A DNA stretch of 64,000 nt, from positions 1 through 64,000 of the forward strand of contig CAYPOM010000002.1 of assembly GCA_964412505.1 (NCBI GenBank), in the 5' to 3' direction. Below the pieces are notes generated by a model. The model saw only the letters and a program-made list of their open reading frames with translations. It was not told the DNA's origin and did not search any database. The DNA is from CAYLKK01 sp964412505 (GTDB lineage Bacteria; Pseudomonadota; Alphaproteobacteria; UBA3830; CAYLKK01). This document shows, piece by piece, positions 25,624-33,675 of the stretch; within the stretch, counting starts at the first letter, position 1; the number at the start of each line of letters is the position of its first letter. Position numbers and translations under genes: made by a program.

Positions 25624-27513
25624 TTAGACTTCCTTGAAATCAGCATCAACTACATCTTCTTGCGTTTTTGCTTCACTTCCTTGTTGATCACCTTGCTGCG
25701 CTGCACTTTGCTCTTGTTGAGCTTTGTACATAGCCTCACCAAGTTTCATAGAAGCTTGAGCCAGCTTATCTGATGCAGCTTTTATTTCATCTGCATCTTC
25801 GCTCTTCACTTTTTCCTTCAACTCAGCAATTGCTGTTTCTATAGCAGTTCTCTCGTCAGCAGACACTTTGTCACCGTATTCAGCTAAAGATTTCTCTGTA
25901 GACGCGATAAGTTGCTCTGCAAAATTTCTAGCTTCTATACAAGCTTTCTTCTTCTTATCTTCATCAGCATGAGCCTCTGCATCTTTAACCATTCTCTCGA
26001 TATCAGCATCAGACAAACCACCAGATGGTTGAATCCTAATAGCCTGTTCTTTATTTGTAGCTTTATCTTTTGCTGTAACATGAACTATACCATTCGCATC
26101 AATATCAAAAGAAACTTCAATTTGTGGTACACCTCTTGGTGCAGGAGGAATATCCGTGAGATCAAACTGCCCTAATAACTTATTATCTGCGGCCATTTCT
26201 CTTTCACCTTGGAACACTCTTATAGTCACACCTGTTTGATTGTCTTCAGCAGTAGAGAACACCTGACTTTTCTTTGTAGGAATTGTAGTATTTCGATCAA
26301 TTAACCTAGTGAAGATTCCGCCTAAAGTTTCAATTCCCAAAGACAAAGGTGTTACATCTAAAAGCAACACATCCTTTACATCACCCTGTAATACACCGCC
26401 CTGAATTGCAGCACCAATAGCTACAACTTCATCAGGATTAACTCCCTTGTGAGGTTCTTTTCCAAAAAACTCTTTAACAGTCTCGATAACCTTTGGCATA
26501 CGAGTCATACCACCGACTAATATTACCTCTGAAATCTCATTTGGCTCTACACCAGCATCTTTTAAAGCCAATTTACATGGAGTTATAGTTCTCTTTATTA
26601 AATCTTCAACCAAACTTTCTAGTTTTGCTCGACTCAACTTAATCGTCAAATGTTTAGGTCCGCTAGCATCAGCTGTAATATATGGTAAATTTATTTCTGT
26701 CTCGAAAGAGCTTGAAAGTTCAATTTTTGCTTTCTCAGCTGCTTCTTTTAACCTTTGCAAAGCCAAACTATCTTTTCTCAAGTCTACAGAATTATCCTTC
26801 AAGAATTCATCAGCTAAATAATCAATAATTCTCTTATCGAAATCTTCACCACCTAGGAACGTATCACCGTTCGTAGCTTTAACTTCAAAGACACCATCGC
26901 CGATTTCTAATATAGATACATCAAATGTACCTCCACCAAGATCGTAAACAGCGATTAATCCAGACTTTTTCTTATCAAGACCATATGCTAAAGCGGCCGC
27001 AGTAGGCTCATTTATTATACGCAAAACTTCCAGACCAGCAATTTTTCCTGCATCTCTTGTCGCTTGTCTTTGTGCATCATTAAAATATGCAGGAACAGTT
27101 ATCACAGCTTGCGTCACCTTCTGCCCAAGGAAACTCTCAGCGGTTTCCTTCATTTTTTGCAATGTGAAAGCGCTTATTTGGCTTGGACTATATTTTTCTC
27201 CGTTCGCAGAAACCCAAGCATCTCCATTATCTGAAGCTACTACAGAATAAGGCACATCATACTTTTTCAAATATTCATCATTATTTTTTCTACCTATCAA
27301 ACGCTTGATAGCATAAAATGTATTTTTAGGGTTAGAGACAGCTTGTCTTTTTGCAGCCTGCCCGACTAATTTATCTCCCTTGTCAGTAAATGCTACTATA
27401 GATGGAGTAGTTCTCGCTCCTTCTGCATTTTCAATTACTCTTGGCTTATCACCATCCATTACAGATACACATGAATTAGTCGTACCCAAATCAATTCCAA
27501 TTACTTTACTCAT
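25624..27513 (-). CDS. dnaK: Chaperone DnaK (Hsp70)
   Basis: DnaK is the main ATP-dependent Hsp70 chaperone. The start is the ATG at 27513 ([21 protein letters not shown]), preceded by GGGAG at 27523-27527 (TAGGGAGATGTTTT); the frame extends to a TTG/ATG-type start at 27537, which is not conserved. Diagnostic segments are [40 protein letters not shown] and [13 protein letters not shown] in the nucleotide-binding domain, followed by the [12 protein letters not shown] linker/substrate domain. The protein has 629 residues and ends with a Q-rich tail and [11 protein letters not shown], the conserved EEVD-like terminus of bacterial DnaK. grpE is not adjacent. Confidence 0.97.
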   Translation of the reverse strand: MSKVIGIDLGTTNSCVSVMDGDKPRVIENAEGARTTPSIVAFTDKGDKLVGQAAKRQAVSNPKNTFYAIKRLIGRKNNDEYLKKYDVPYSVVASDNGDAWVSANGEKYSPSQISAFTLQKMKETAESFLGQKVTQAVITVPAYFNDAQRQATRDAGKIAGLEVLRIINEPTAAALAYGLDKKKSGLIAVYDLGGGTFDVSILEIGDGVFEVKATNGDTFLGGEDFDKRIIDYLADEFLKDNSVDLRKDSLALQRLKEAAEKAKIELSSSFETEINLPYITADASGPKHLTIKLSRAKLESLVEDLIKRTITPCKLALKDAGVEPNEISEVILVGGMTRMPKVIETVKEFFGKEPHKGVNPDEVVAIGAAIQGGVLQGDVKDVLLLDVTPLSLGIETLGGIFTRLIDRNTTIPTKKSQVFSTAEDNQTGVTIRVFQGEREMAADNKLLGQFDLTDIPPAPRGVPQIEVSFDIDANGIVHVTAKDKATNKEQAIRIQPSGGLSDADIERMVKDAEAHADEDKKKKACIEARNFAEQLIASTEKSLAEYGDKVSADERTAIETAIAELKEKVKSEDADEIKAASDKLAQASMKLGEAMYKAQQEQSAAQQGDQQGSEAKTQEDVVDADFKEV

Positions 27514-27569
27514 AAAACATCTCCCTACAATAGGCAAAATAAAACTAAAAACAATACGAGAATAAAAGT

Positions 27570-27665
27570 GAATAGACCCCTAGGAACAACAACATAGCTT
27601 CCCAAGTCATGATTCCAGAGCCTAACATCAAGCACCCTATCCTCACTGCCTATTCTAATACCTAC
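27570..27665 (-). other. GC-enriched, strand-biased block upstream of dnaK (possible leader or structured RNA)
   Basis: In the 279-base gap between dnaK and msbA this block is about 45% GC by hand count and much richer in G than C on the minus strand, unlike its AT-rich surroundings. On the minus strand GAATAG near the 5' side can pair with CTATTC near the 3' side. CTTGGGA with CCTAGG about 17 bases later is a poor match to a heat-shock sigma-32 promoter of the CTTG-N17-CCTATNT type. I could not match it to SRP RNA, 6S RNA, tmRNA or a tRNA. Confidence 0.3.
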
Positions 27666-27706
27666 ATGATTAAAAGTCAAATATATTGTGCACAGCAGAT
27701 TAAAAT

Positions 27707-27778
27707 TGCAGATTAAAAACAGAAGCCGAACTGATTAATTGATATGAAAGTCGGGTTTTTATTTGATGCTTTTACATG
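27707..27778. mobile_element. IS30-type MITE remnant (copy D, 72 bp)
   Basis: It begins TGCAGATTAAAAACAGAAGC, the left end seen in copies B and C, and ends with TCGGGTTTTTATTTGATGCT-TTTACATG, an imperfect form of the right end. A partial duplicate of the left tip (GCAGATTAAAA) lies directly before it at 27695-27705. Its right end overlaps the -35 box of the msbA promoter. Confidence 0.55.
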
Positions 27779-27799
27779 TTATAAATGGTAATATAAAAT
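27771..27799 (+). promoter_or_regulatory. Putative promoter of msbA
   Basis: TTTACA (27771-27776), 17-bp spacer, TAAAAT (27794-27799), 18 bases before the ATG. The -35 box lies in the last bases of MITE copy D. Confidence 0.5.
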
Positions 27800-27816
27800 A
27801 ATTGATTGGAGAGCAT

Positions 27817-29577
27817 ATGTGCAGAAATGAAAGTAATACAGTAAATTCAAAATCTATTTTAAGTAGATTCTGTTCTGAGTACATAATTTCAAAATGGAAA
27901 ACTCTAGCTTTATCAATAATTTGCACTTGTATCTCTAGCATATGCACGATTGCAGTTGCATATTTAGTTAAGCCTATTATTGATGATGTATTTGTAGACA
28001 AAAATATTTATGCATTATCTGGCGTCGCTTTCGGTTTTTTATTCGTATCACTACTAAGAGGTATTAGCGATTACATAGAAGCGATTCTACTAAATGACTT
28101 ATGGCAAAACGTTATCAAGAAAATACAAGTGTTATCGTTTAAAAGATTAATATCAGCAGATTTACATTTTTTCCATGAATCGAAATGTGGAGATATCATT
28201 TCTAAACTTACAAATGATGTAAACTCTGTTAAAAATGTCATTACTTCTGCTGTATCCTCATTATGCAAAGATTTGTTTGTTGTTATAGGAATCTTGATTT
28301 TAATTTTTTACAGAGATCCATATTTTTCTATAATTGCGATTATTGGCTTTTCTGCTACTGTATTACCTACTATCAATGTAGGGAAGAAAGTAAAAAAAAT
28401 TTCAAGTAATACTCAACAGGAAATGAGTGAATGGGTAAGCTTTCTGACGCAAAGTTTTCAAGGAATAAGGATGATAAAATCATACAACTTAGAAAATTAT
28501 GAAGAACAGAAAGCTGATAGTATTACTACAAATGTACTAGAACTGTCCGTAAAAGCTGCTAAAACAAAAGCAATAATTCATCCGATTATAGAATTTCTAA
28601 GTGGGGTCGCTGTTTCTATCATTGTATTTGTAGGAGGATGGCTTGTAATTAGCGGATCAAGAACACCAGGAACACTTCTTAGTTTTTTAACTGCATTAAT
28701 AATGATATACAGGCCAGTAAAAAGTTTAGCCAACTCAAGCTCTTTGCTTTATGAAGCTGTTGCTTCTATGACAAGAATTTACGAAATTATAGATTTAAAA
28801 CCAAATATAGATAATAAGTACGCACAAGAGAATATAAAAATTACAAATGGTAATATCTCGTTTAAAAATGTAAGTTTTAGATATTCTGAAGACAGAGCTC
28901 ACGTATTAAATAATATTGATATTGAAATACCATCAGGAACGTCGCTAGCATTAGTAGGAAAAAGCGGAGCTGGAAAAAGCACACTTATGAATCTTATTCC
29001 TAGATTCTACGATACTACTTCTGGAGACATAATTATAGATGGCAATCCTGTAAAAAATTTCAAGTTAGAAAATCTGAGAAATAGTATAAGTTTAGTTAGT
29101 CAAGATATAGTTTTATTTAATGATTCTATTTTAAATAACATAAAACTTGGAAGAATAGATGCTACTTTCGATGAGATAAGAAATGCGGCTAAAATTGCAG
29201 CTGCTTTAGATTTCATAGAGCAATTACCTGATGGATTTGACACTGTAATTGGTGACAATGGAGTTTTACTATCTGGAGGACAAAAACAAAGAATTTCTAT
29301 AGCACGAGCAGTTTTAAAAAACTCCCCTATCCTACTTTTAGATGAAGCTACCAGTGCTCTTGATACAGAATCTGAGAAAAAAATTCAAATTGCTTTAGCT
29401 GAACTAATGAAGAATAGAACATCTATCATTATTGCACATAGATTGTCGACCATTGTAAATGCAGATAAAATTGCAGTTATGGATTCAGGAAAAATAATAG
29501 AGATAGGAACTCACTCAGAATTGCTTGAGAAAAATGGAGTATATGCACATTTCTACAATACAGCAAACTGTAATTAG
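27817..29577 (+). CDS. msbA: Lipid A export ABC transporter MsbA
   Basis: The 586-residue half-transporter has an N-terminal six-helix exporter domain (about residues 25-315) and a C-terminal ATPase (about 345-580) with Walker A LVGKSGAGKSTLM, signature LLSGGQKQRISIARAV, Walker B PILLLDEATSALD and the switch histidine in IIIAHRLSTI. The length and the fused arrangement fit MsbA, the flippase that moves core-lipid A across the inner membrane. GGAG at 27808-27811 precedes the ATG at 27817. The context, with a glycosyltransferase downstream and LPS transport and Kdo transferase genes nearby, supports the lipid A role over a general peptide exporter. Confidence 0.85.
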   Translation: MCRNESNTVNSKSILSRFCSEYIISKWKTLALSIICTCISSICTIAVAYLVKPIIDDVFVDKNIYALSGVAFGFLFVSLLRGISDYIEAILLNDLWQNVIKKIQVLSFKRLISADLHFFHESKCGDIISKLTNDVNSVKNVITSAVSSLCKDLFVVIGILILIFYRDPYFSIIAIIGFSATVLPTINVGKKVKKISSNTQQEMSEWVSFLTQSFQGIRMIKSYNLENYEEQKADSITTNVLELSVKAAKTKAIIHPIIEFLSGVAVSIIVFVGGWLVISGSRTPGTLLSFLTALIMIYRPVKSLANSSSLLYEAVASMTRIYEIIDLKPNIDNKYAQENIKITNGNISFKNVSFRYSEDRAHVLNNIDIEIPSGTSLALVGKSGAGKSTLMNLIPRFYDTTSGDIIIDGNPVKNFKLENLRNSISLVSQDIVLFNDSILNNIKLGRIDATFDEIRNAAKIAAALDFIEQLPDGFDTVIGDNGVLLSGGQKQRISIARAVLKNSPILLLDEATSALDTESEKKIQIALAELMKNRTSIIIAHRLSTIVNADKIAVMDSGKIIEIGTHSELLEKNGVYAHFYNTANCN

Positions 29578-29674
29578 AAATATATCGATTTGCTTACAAG
29601 CTTATTTAAAAAATAGAACTTGAAGTTGATTAAACTTATCCGTAAAATCAGAAGTATAATTTGTCCGGTGATTT

Positions 29675-30640
29675 ATGGGTCGCGTCGATATTTCTGTTGT
29701 TATTCCTGTTTATAATGAAGAAGAAAATTTAAGTTTATTATTTGAAAGATTGCATTCTACATTAGAAAAATATACAAATGAAAAAAATAAAAAATATGAA
29801 ATAATCTTTGTCGATGATGGAAGTACAGATAAGACTCCTGAAATGTTAAAGGATTTTTTTGAAAAGAATTCAGACATTTTAAGAGTGATTTATTTTAATG
29901 GAAATTATGGACAATATGTTGCAATACTAGCAGGATTTGAACACGTATCAGGCGATGTAATTGTTACACTAGACGCCGATCTACAAAACCCTCCTGAAGA
30001 AATTCCAAATTTGTTAGACTTAATTGATCAGGGGCATGATTTAGTTGGTGGGTACAGAGCCAACAGGCACGATAATTTTTTCAGAAAATATGCCTCACGA
30101 CTGATAAATAAAATCAGAAGAAAAATTACAGGAATTGAGATGAAAGATCATGGATGTATGTTGAGAGCTTATAAACGCTACATAATCGATAATGTAGTTA
30201 AAACACGAGAAACATCAACGTTTATAACTGCATTGGCTCAAAAATTTGCAGGTAATCCGATAGACATACCTGTCAAGCATGAAGAGAGAAATGCTGGAGG
30301 GTCTAAATATAACTTTTATAAGCTTATAAGAATAACATTCGATTTGATGACAGGCTTTTCTCTAGTTCCTCTTCAAATTTTTACAATGTTTGGTATGGCT
30401 ATTTCATCTGCTAGTTTTATATATTTTTTGGTAGAACTTTTTAAAAAAGTCGTAACCAAACATCATGGATATGGTTTGCATTTTGCATTTGTATTCTTGT
30501 TATTAAGTTTATTAATAGTTGGGATCGGGCTACTAGGAGAATACTTAGGAAGAGCTTATTTCGCAGTATGCGATCATCCAAGGTTTGTCATTAAAAACGT
30601 TTTAGGTAAAAAGAAAATAGATGGAGGCATAAATGAATAG
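29675..30640 (+). CDS. ArnC/GtrB-like polyprenyl-phosphate glycosyltransferase (family 2)
   Basis: The 321-residue protein has a cytoplasmic GT-A domain with [33 protein letters not shown], the DxD in [14 protein letters not shown] and the family motif [17 protein letters not shown], then two membrane helices (about residues 237-262 and 273-295) near the C-terminus. This is the layout of ArnC, GtrB and DPM1-like enzymes, which place a sugar on undecaprenyl phosphate for later transfer to LPS, O-antigen or protein. The particular sugar is not readable. It follows msbA and overlaps glyA by eight bases. Confidence 0.85.
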   Translation: MGRVDISVVIPVYNEEENLSLLFERLHSTLEKYTNEKNKKYEIIFVDDGSTDKTPEMLKDFFEKNSDILRVIYFNGNYGQYVAILAGFEHVSGDVIVTLDADLQNPPEEIPNLLDLIDQGHDLVGGYRANRHDNFFRKYASRLINKIRRKITGIEMKDHGCMLRAYKRYIIDNVVKTRETSTFITALAQKFAGNPIDIPVKHEERNAGGSKYNFYKLIRITFDLMTGFSLVPLQIFTMFGMAISSASFIYFLVELFKKVVTKHHGYGLHFAFVFLLLSLLIVGIGLLGEYLGRAYFAVCDHPRFVIKNVLGKKKIDGGINE

Positions 30641-31901
30641 CATCAAATTTAATGGTTGTTTTCTAGAAAATAATTACGAAGACTCAGTTGTATTTTCTGC
30701 AATAGAAAAAGAGTGGAAAAGACAAGAAAATCAAATAGAATTAATCGCATCAGAAAATTTTGTTTCAAAAGATGTCTTGTCAGCTATTGGGAGTGTTTGC
30801 ACTAATAAATACGCTGAAGGGTATCCTAGAAAACGATATTACGGTGGCTGTGAATTTGTTGACGATATCGAAGAAATAGCGATTCAAAGAGTTTGCAAGT
30901 TATTTAATTGCAAATTTGCGAATGTACAACCGCATTCTGGATCGCAAGCTAATTTTGCTGTTTACTATTCTTTATTAAATCCAGGTGATACAATACTTGG
31001 CATGGATTTATCGTCAGGAGGCCATCTAACACATGGATCAAAAGTCTCAGTATCAGGAAAATGGTTCAATGCAATTACTTATGGAGTAAATAATGATGGA
31101 TATATAGATTATTCTATTGTAGAAAATTTAGCCTTAGAACATAAACCTAAATTAATCATTTGTGGCGCGTCTGCGTATCCGAGAAAAATAGACTTCGAAA
31201 GGTTTAGAAAGATCGCAGATGATATAGGAGCATATTTAATGGCAGACATAGCACATTATGCAGGTCTTATAGCGTCTAGCCTCTACCCTACTCCATTTCC
31301 ATATGCAGATGTAGTTACGTCTACAACACACAAAACTTTAAGAGGACCTAGAGGTGGTATTATTCTGACAAATAAAGAAGAGTTAGCGAAAAAAATAAAT
31401 AGTGCAATTTTTCCTGGAATCCAAGGTGGACCTCATATGCATACAATTGCTGGGAAAGCAGTAGCATTTGGAGAAGCTTTAAGCAGCAATTTTATAGCAT
31501 ATTCAGAACAAGTAATAAAAAATGCAAAAGTATTGGCAGATATTCTAATTAAAAGTGGTATAAACGTTTTATCTGGAGGAACAGATTGCCATATGATAAT
31601 TGCTGATTTGCGCAATATAAATGTATGTGGAAAAGATGCTGAATCATGGCTAGATGAGGCAGGTATAACATGTAACAAAAATTCAGTCCCAAATGATCCA
31701 CAACCCCCTATGAAAACTTCAGGAATCAGGCTAGGTACTCCAGCAATGACAACAAGAGGTTTAAAAGAAAGAGAGTTTCGAATAATCGGTGAGCTAATTA
31801 TAGCCGTTCTTAAATCAGAAGAATCAGAAAGAGAAAATGTTATTAAATCAGTTAGAGAAAAAACGCTTGAATTATGTAATAGATTCACATTATACAAATA
31901 A
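30633..31901 (+). CDS. glyA: Serine hydroxymethyltransferase
   Basis: GlyA converts serine and tetrahydrofolate to glycine and 5,10-methylene-THF using PLP. The 422-residue protein has [67 protein letters not shown], and the PLP lysine in [15 protein letters not shown] (Lys234). ATG lies within the end of the glycosyltransferase gene. Together with FolC this shows that folate one-carbon metabolism is retained. Confidence 0.97.
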   Translation: MNSIKFNGCFLENNYEDSVVFSAIEKEWKRQENQIELIASENFVSKDVLSAIGSVCTNKYAEGYPRKRYYGGCEFVDDIEEIAIQRVCKLFNCKFANVQPHSGSQANFAVYYSLLNPGDTILGMDLSSGGHLTHGSKVSVSGKWFNAITYGVNNDGYIDYSIVENLALEHKPKLIICGASAYPRKIDFERFRKIADDIGAYLMADIAHYAGLIASSLYPTPFPYADVVTSTTHKTLRGPRGGIILTNKEELAKKINSAIFPGIQGGPHMHTIAGKAVAFGEALSSNFIAYSEQVIKNAKVLADILIKSGINVLSGGTDCHMIIADLRNINVCGKDAESWLDEAGITCNKNSVPNDPQPPMKTSGIRLGTPAMTTRGLKEREFRIIGELIIAVLKSEESERENVIKSVREKTLELCNRFTLYK

Positions 31902-31904
31902 CAT

Positions 31905-32459
31905 ATGACAAGAATTCCAGGGAATTATCCTATTTGTGTCGATTTAGACGGTACTTTTATTTATAATGATGTTACACAAGTAGCTATTCGAAAATTTGCA
32001 AAAAAGAACTGTCTAAATATGGTGAAGATTTTATTCTGGTTTTTGCGAGGTAGAGCTTTTTTAAAAAATCGATTAGCCAAAAAAGTCGCTCTAGATATTA
32101 CTGATTTACAAGTAAATAATACGGTCCTAAATATACTTAAAGAATACAAAAAATCAGGATGTAAAATTTATCTGGCGACAGCATGCTCAGACATATATGC
32201 TAAATTTGTTATATCACACTTTCCAGTGTTTGACGGATATTTCGCTAGTGATGGACACATAAATCTACGAGCAAATGCAAAAGCAAAGAAACTGATAAAT
32301 GTATTTGGCGAAAAAAACTTTATTTATTTTGGAAACTCGCGCGACGATTTAAAGGTATGGAAGCACGCACATTCCTGCATTGCAGTAAATATCACAGAGA
32401 AAATATTCAACAAGCTGACAGAAAACAGAAGCTCAAATTCTATAATACGTATAAAATAA
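31905..32459 (+). CDS. Stand-alone HAD hydrolase domain related to the HAD half of HAD-UbiA fusions
   Basis: The 184-residue protein has HAD motif I as CVDLDGTFIYND, motif II near IYLATACSD, and a motif III/IV region with FGEKNFIYFGNSRDDLKVW. Its layout, including RGRAFLKNRLAKKVALD and YFASDGHINLRANAKAKKL, is that of the N-terminal HAD domain of large alphaproteobacterial proteins in which a UbiA-type prenyltransferase follows. Here the membrane domain is missing: the gene ends in IIRIK and runs into the convergent trxA two bases later. It could be a genuine single-domain phosphatase, or a gene truncated from a HAD-UbiA parent. Starts three bases after glyA. Confidence 0.75.
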   Translation: MTRIPGNYPICVDLDGTFIYNDVTQVAIRKFAKKNCLNMVKILFWFLRGRAFLKNRLAKKVALDITDLQVNNTVLNILKEYKKSGCKIYLATACSDIYAKFVISHFPVFDGYFASDGHINLRANAKAKKLINVFGEKNFIYFGNSRDDLKVWKHAHSCIAVNITEKIFNKLTENRSSNSIIRIK

Positions 32460-32460
32460 A

Positions 32461-32772
32461 TTATTTATGTGAATTAATCCAATCTAACACTCTAGATTTT
32501 GACGTAGAACCAACGCAAGTGGACACAACCTTTCCATCTTTAAACAACAACAAAGTTGGCACGCTCATTATATCATAATCTGCAGCTATATCCTCTGCGT
32601 CATCTATATTAAGTGTAACGATTTTAACATCATCTAGCTCTTCCTCTAATTCCTCAAGAATTGGCACAAGCATTCTGCATGGGCCACACCAGGTAGCAAA
32701 AAAGTCTACAACTACGACACCACCAAAATTCAAAACTTCAGAAGAAAAATTAGAACTATCTACAGACTTCAT
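32461..32772 (-). CDS. trxA: Thioredoxin
   Basis: The 103-residue protein has the thioredoxin active site ATWCGPCRM (Cys29, Cys32), the buried aspartate in VVDFFATW and the cis-proline in SVPTLLLF, ending at a normal length. It reduces protein disulfides in the cytoplasm. I start it at the ATG at 32772 (MKSVDSSNFS). The frame runs upstream to 32817, but that extension would read through the 3' end of tRNA-Gly at 32790 onward and is not conserved. It lies directly downstream of the tRNA, so processing of a joint transcript is possible. Convergent with the HAD gene. Confidence 0.94.
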   Translation of the reverse strand: MKSVDSSNFSSEVLNFGGVVVVDFFATWCGPCRMLVPILEELEEELDDVKIVTLNIDDAEDIAADYDIMSVPTLLLFKDGKVVSTCVGSTSKSRVLDWINSHK

Positions 32773-32789
32773 AAAAACACCTAAAAAGA

Positions 32790-32863
32790 TGGAGCGGGTG
32801 ATGGGAATCGGACCCACGTCATCGGCTTGGAAGGCCGAAGCTTTACCATTAAGCTACACCCGC
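32790..32863 (-). tRNA. tRNA-Gly (anticodon UCC)
   Basis: On the minus strand the acceptor arms GCGGGTG (32863-32857) and CACCCGC (32800-32794) pair perfectly. The D arm GCTTAATGGTAAAGC, the anticodon arm CGGCCTTCCAAGCCG with TCC, and the T arm GGGTCCGATTCCC are all in order. Discriminator T is followed by an encoded CCA (32792-32790). Confidence 0.95.
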
Positions 32864-32872
32864 ATTTTTCAT

Positions 32873-32901
32873 ATGTTAACAAAACATAGATGCAAATTCA
32901 A
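32873..32901 (-). promoter_or_regulatory. Promoter of tRNA-Gly and trxA
   Basis: On the minus strand TTGAAT (32901-32896), 17-bp spacer, TAACAT (32878-32873), ending nine bases before the tRNA 5' end. Confidence 0.6.
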
Positions 32902-32999
32902 CATAAATTTCGCATCGTGTGTAATTAGCAGATAAAAAAACACAGATTCCGTAATAAAAAATAAATTAAAAATTTTTATGATTAAAAATATTACGTTTA

Positions 33000-33668
33000 T
33001 TAATTTAAATCAGAAAGCATATGCTTTATCTTTAAAAAATCGTGCCAAAAAAAACGCTTTTGGGATGGTGACCGTAATAAATATGCTGGATGGAATGTCG
33101 CCAAAAGAATTGTATCTTTGTTTTTAAATATATCTCGATTTTCTATTTTCATACCTCGAATTTTCGAAATTGATGTATTGTCCTGTAGTATTGCTTTCAT
33201 TGCAGAACTTCCCAAACAAACGACAATTTTGGGGTTTATAATATTTATATGTTGTATAAGGAATGGACGGAATAGCTGGACTTCTTCAGTAGTTGGTGTT
33301 CTATTTGCAATTGGACGCCATGGAATCACGTTTGTTATATATATATCCTCTCTGTTTAATCCTATAGCTTCTATAGCTTTATTTAAAAGCTGACCAGCTT
33401 GTCCTACAAATGGTATCCCATGTCTATCTTCTTCTGCACCTGGAGCCTCTCCAACAAAAACTATTTTTGAATTTATATTTCCATCTCCAAAAACCATTTT
33501 GTTTGCAGTTTTTTTTAGTGTACACTGAACTTTCTCTTCAATAGCTTTTAGTTCATTTAAGTCATATATTTCTGATATTTCTACATCTTTATTCACATTT
33601 CTATTGAAATATATATCATTAACTCCCATCAATTCTAGCCAAAGTAAGTCATGTCTCAGCTTATCCAT
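33000..33668 (-). CDS. Family 4-like uracil-DNA glycosylase
   Basis: The 222-residue protein has the UDG active-site motif [16 protein letters not shown] (GEAPGxxED), the [14 protein letters not shown] segment, and the C-terminal HPAYLLR motif. It removes uracil from DNA after cytosine deamination. Family 4 enzymes usually carry four cysteines that bind an iron-sulfur cluster (CxxC near the N-terminus and two more around NRxPTxxE). Here only Cys49, in KVQCTLKK, is left in those positions; the segments that normally hold the others read [13 protein letters not shown] and QLFRPFL. So the cluster is probably absent or altered. The gene follows lptD by seven bases and is likely co-transcribed. 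Confidence 0.85.
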   Translation of the reverse strand: MDKLRHDLLWLELMGVNDIYFNRNVNKDVEISEIYDLNELKAIEEKVQCTLKKTANKMVFGDGNINSKIVFVGEAPGAEEDRHGIPFVGQAGQLLNKAIEAIGLNREDIYITNVIPWRPIANRTPTTEEVQLFRPFLIQHINIINPKIVVCLGSSAMKAILQDNTSISKIRGMKIENRDIFKNKDTILLATFHPAYLLRSPSQKRFFWHDFLKIKHMLSDLN

Positions 33669-33675
33669 TCTTCAC

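Noticed and set aside
27570..27665. SRP (4.5S), 6S or tmRNA gene upstream of dnaK
   Set aside because: The conserved SRP GGAA tetraloop with its flanking loop, the 6S bubble and the tmRNA tRNA-like ends are not found, so only a generic structured-RNA suggestion is kept.
32773..32817. Longer start for thioredoxin
   Set aside because: It would be encoded by the 3' end of tRNA-Gly. The usual thioredoxin start is at 32772.
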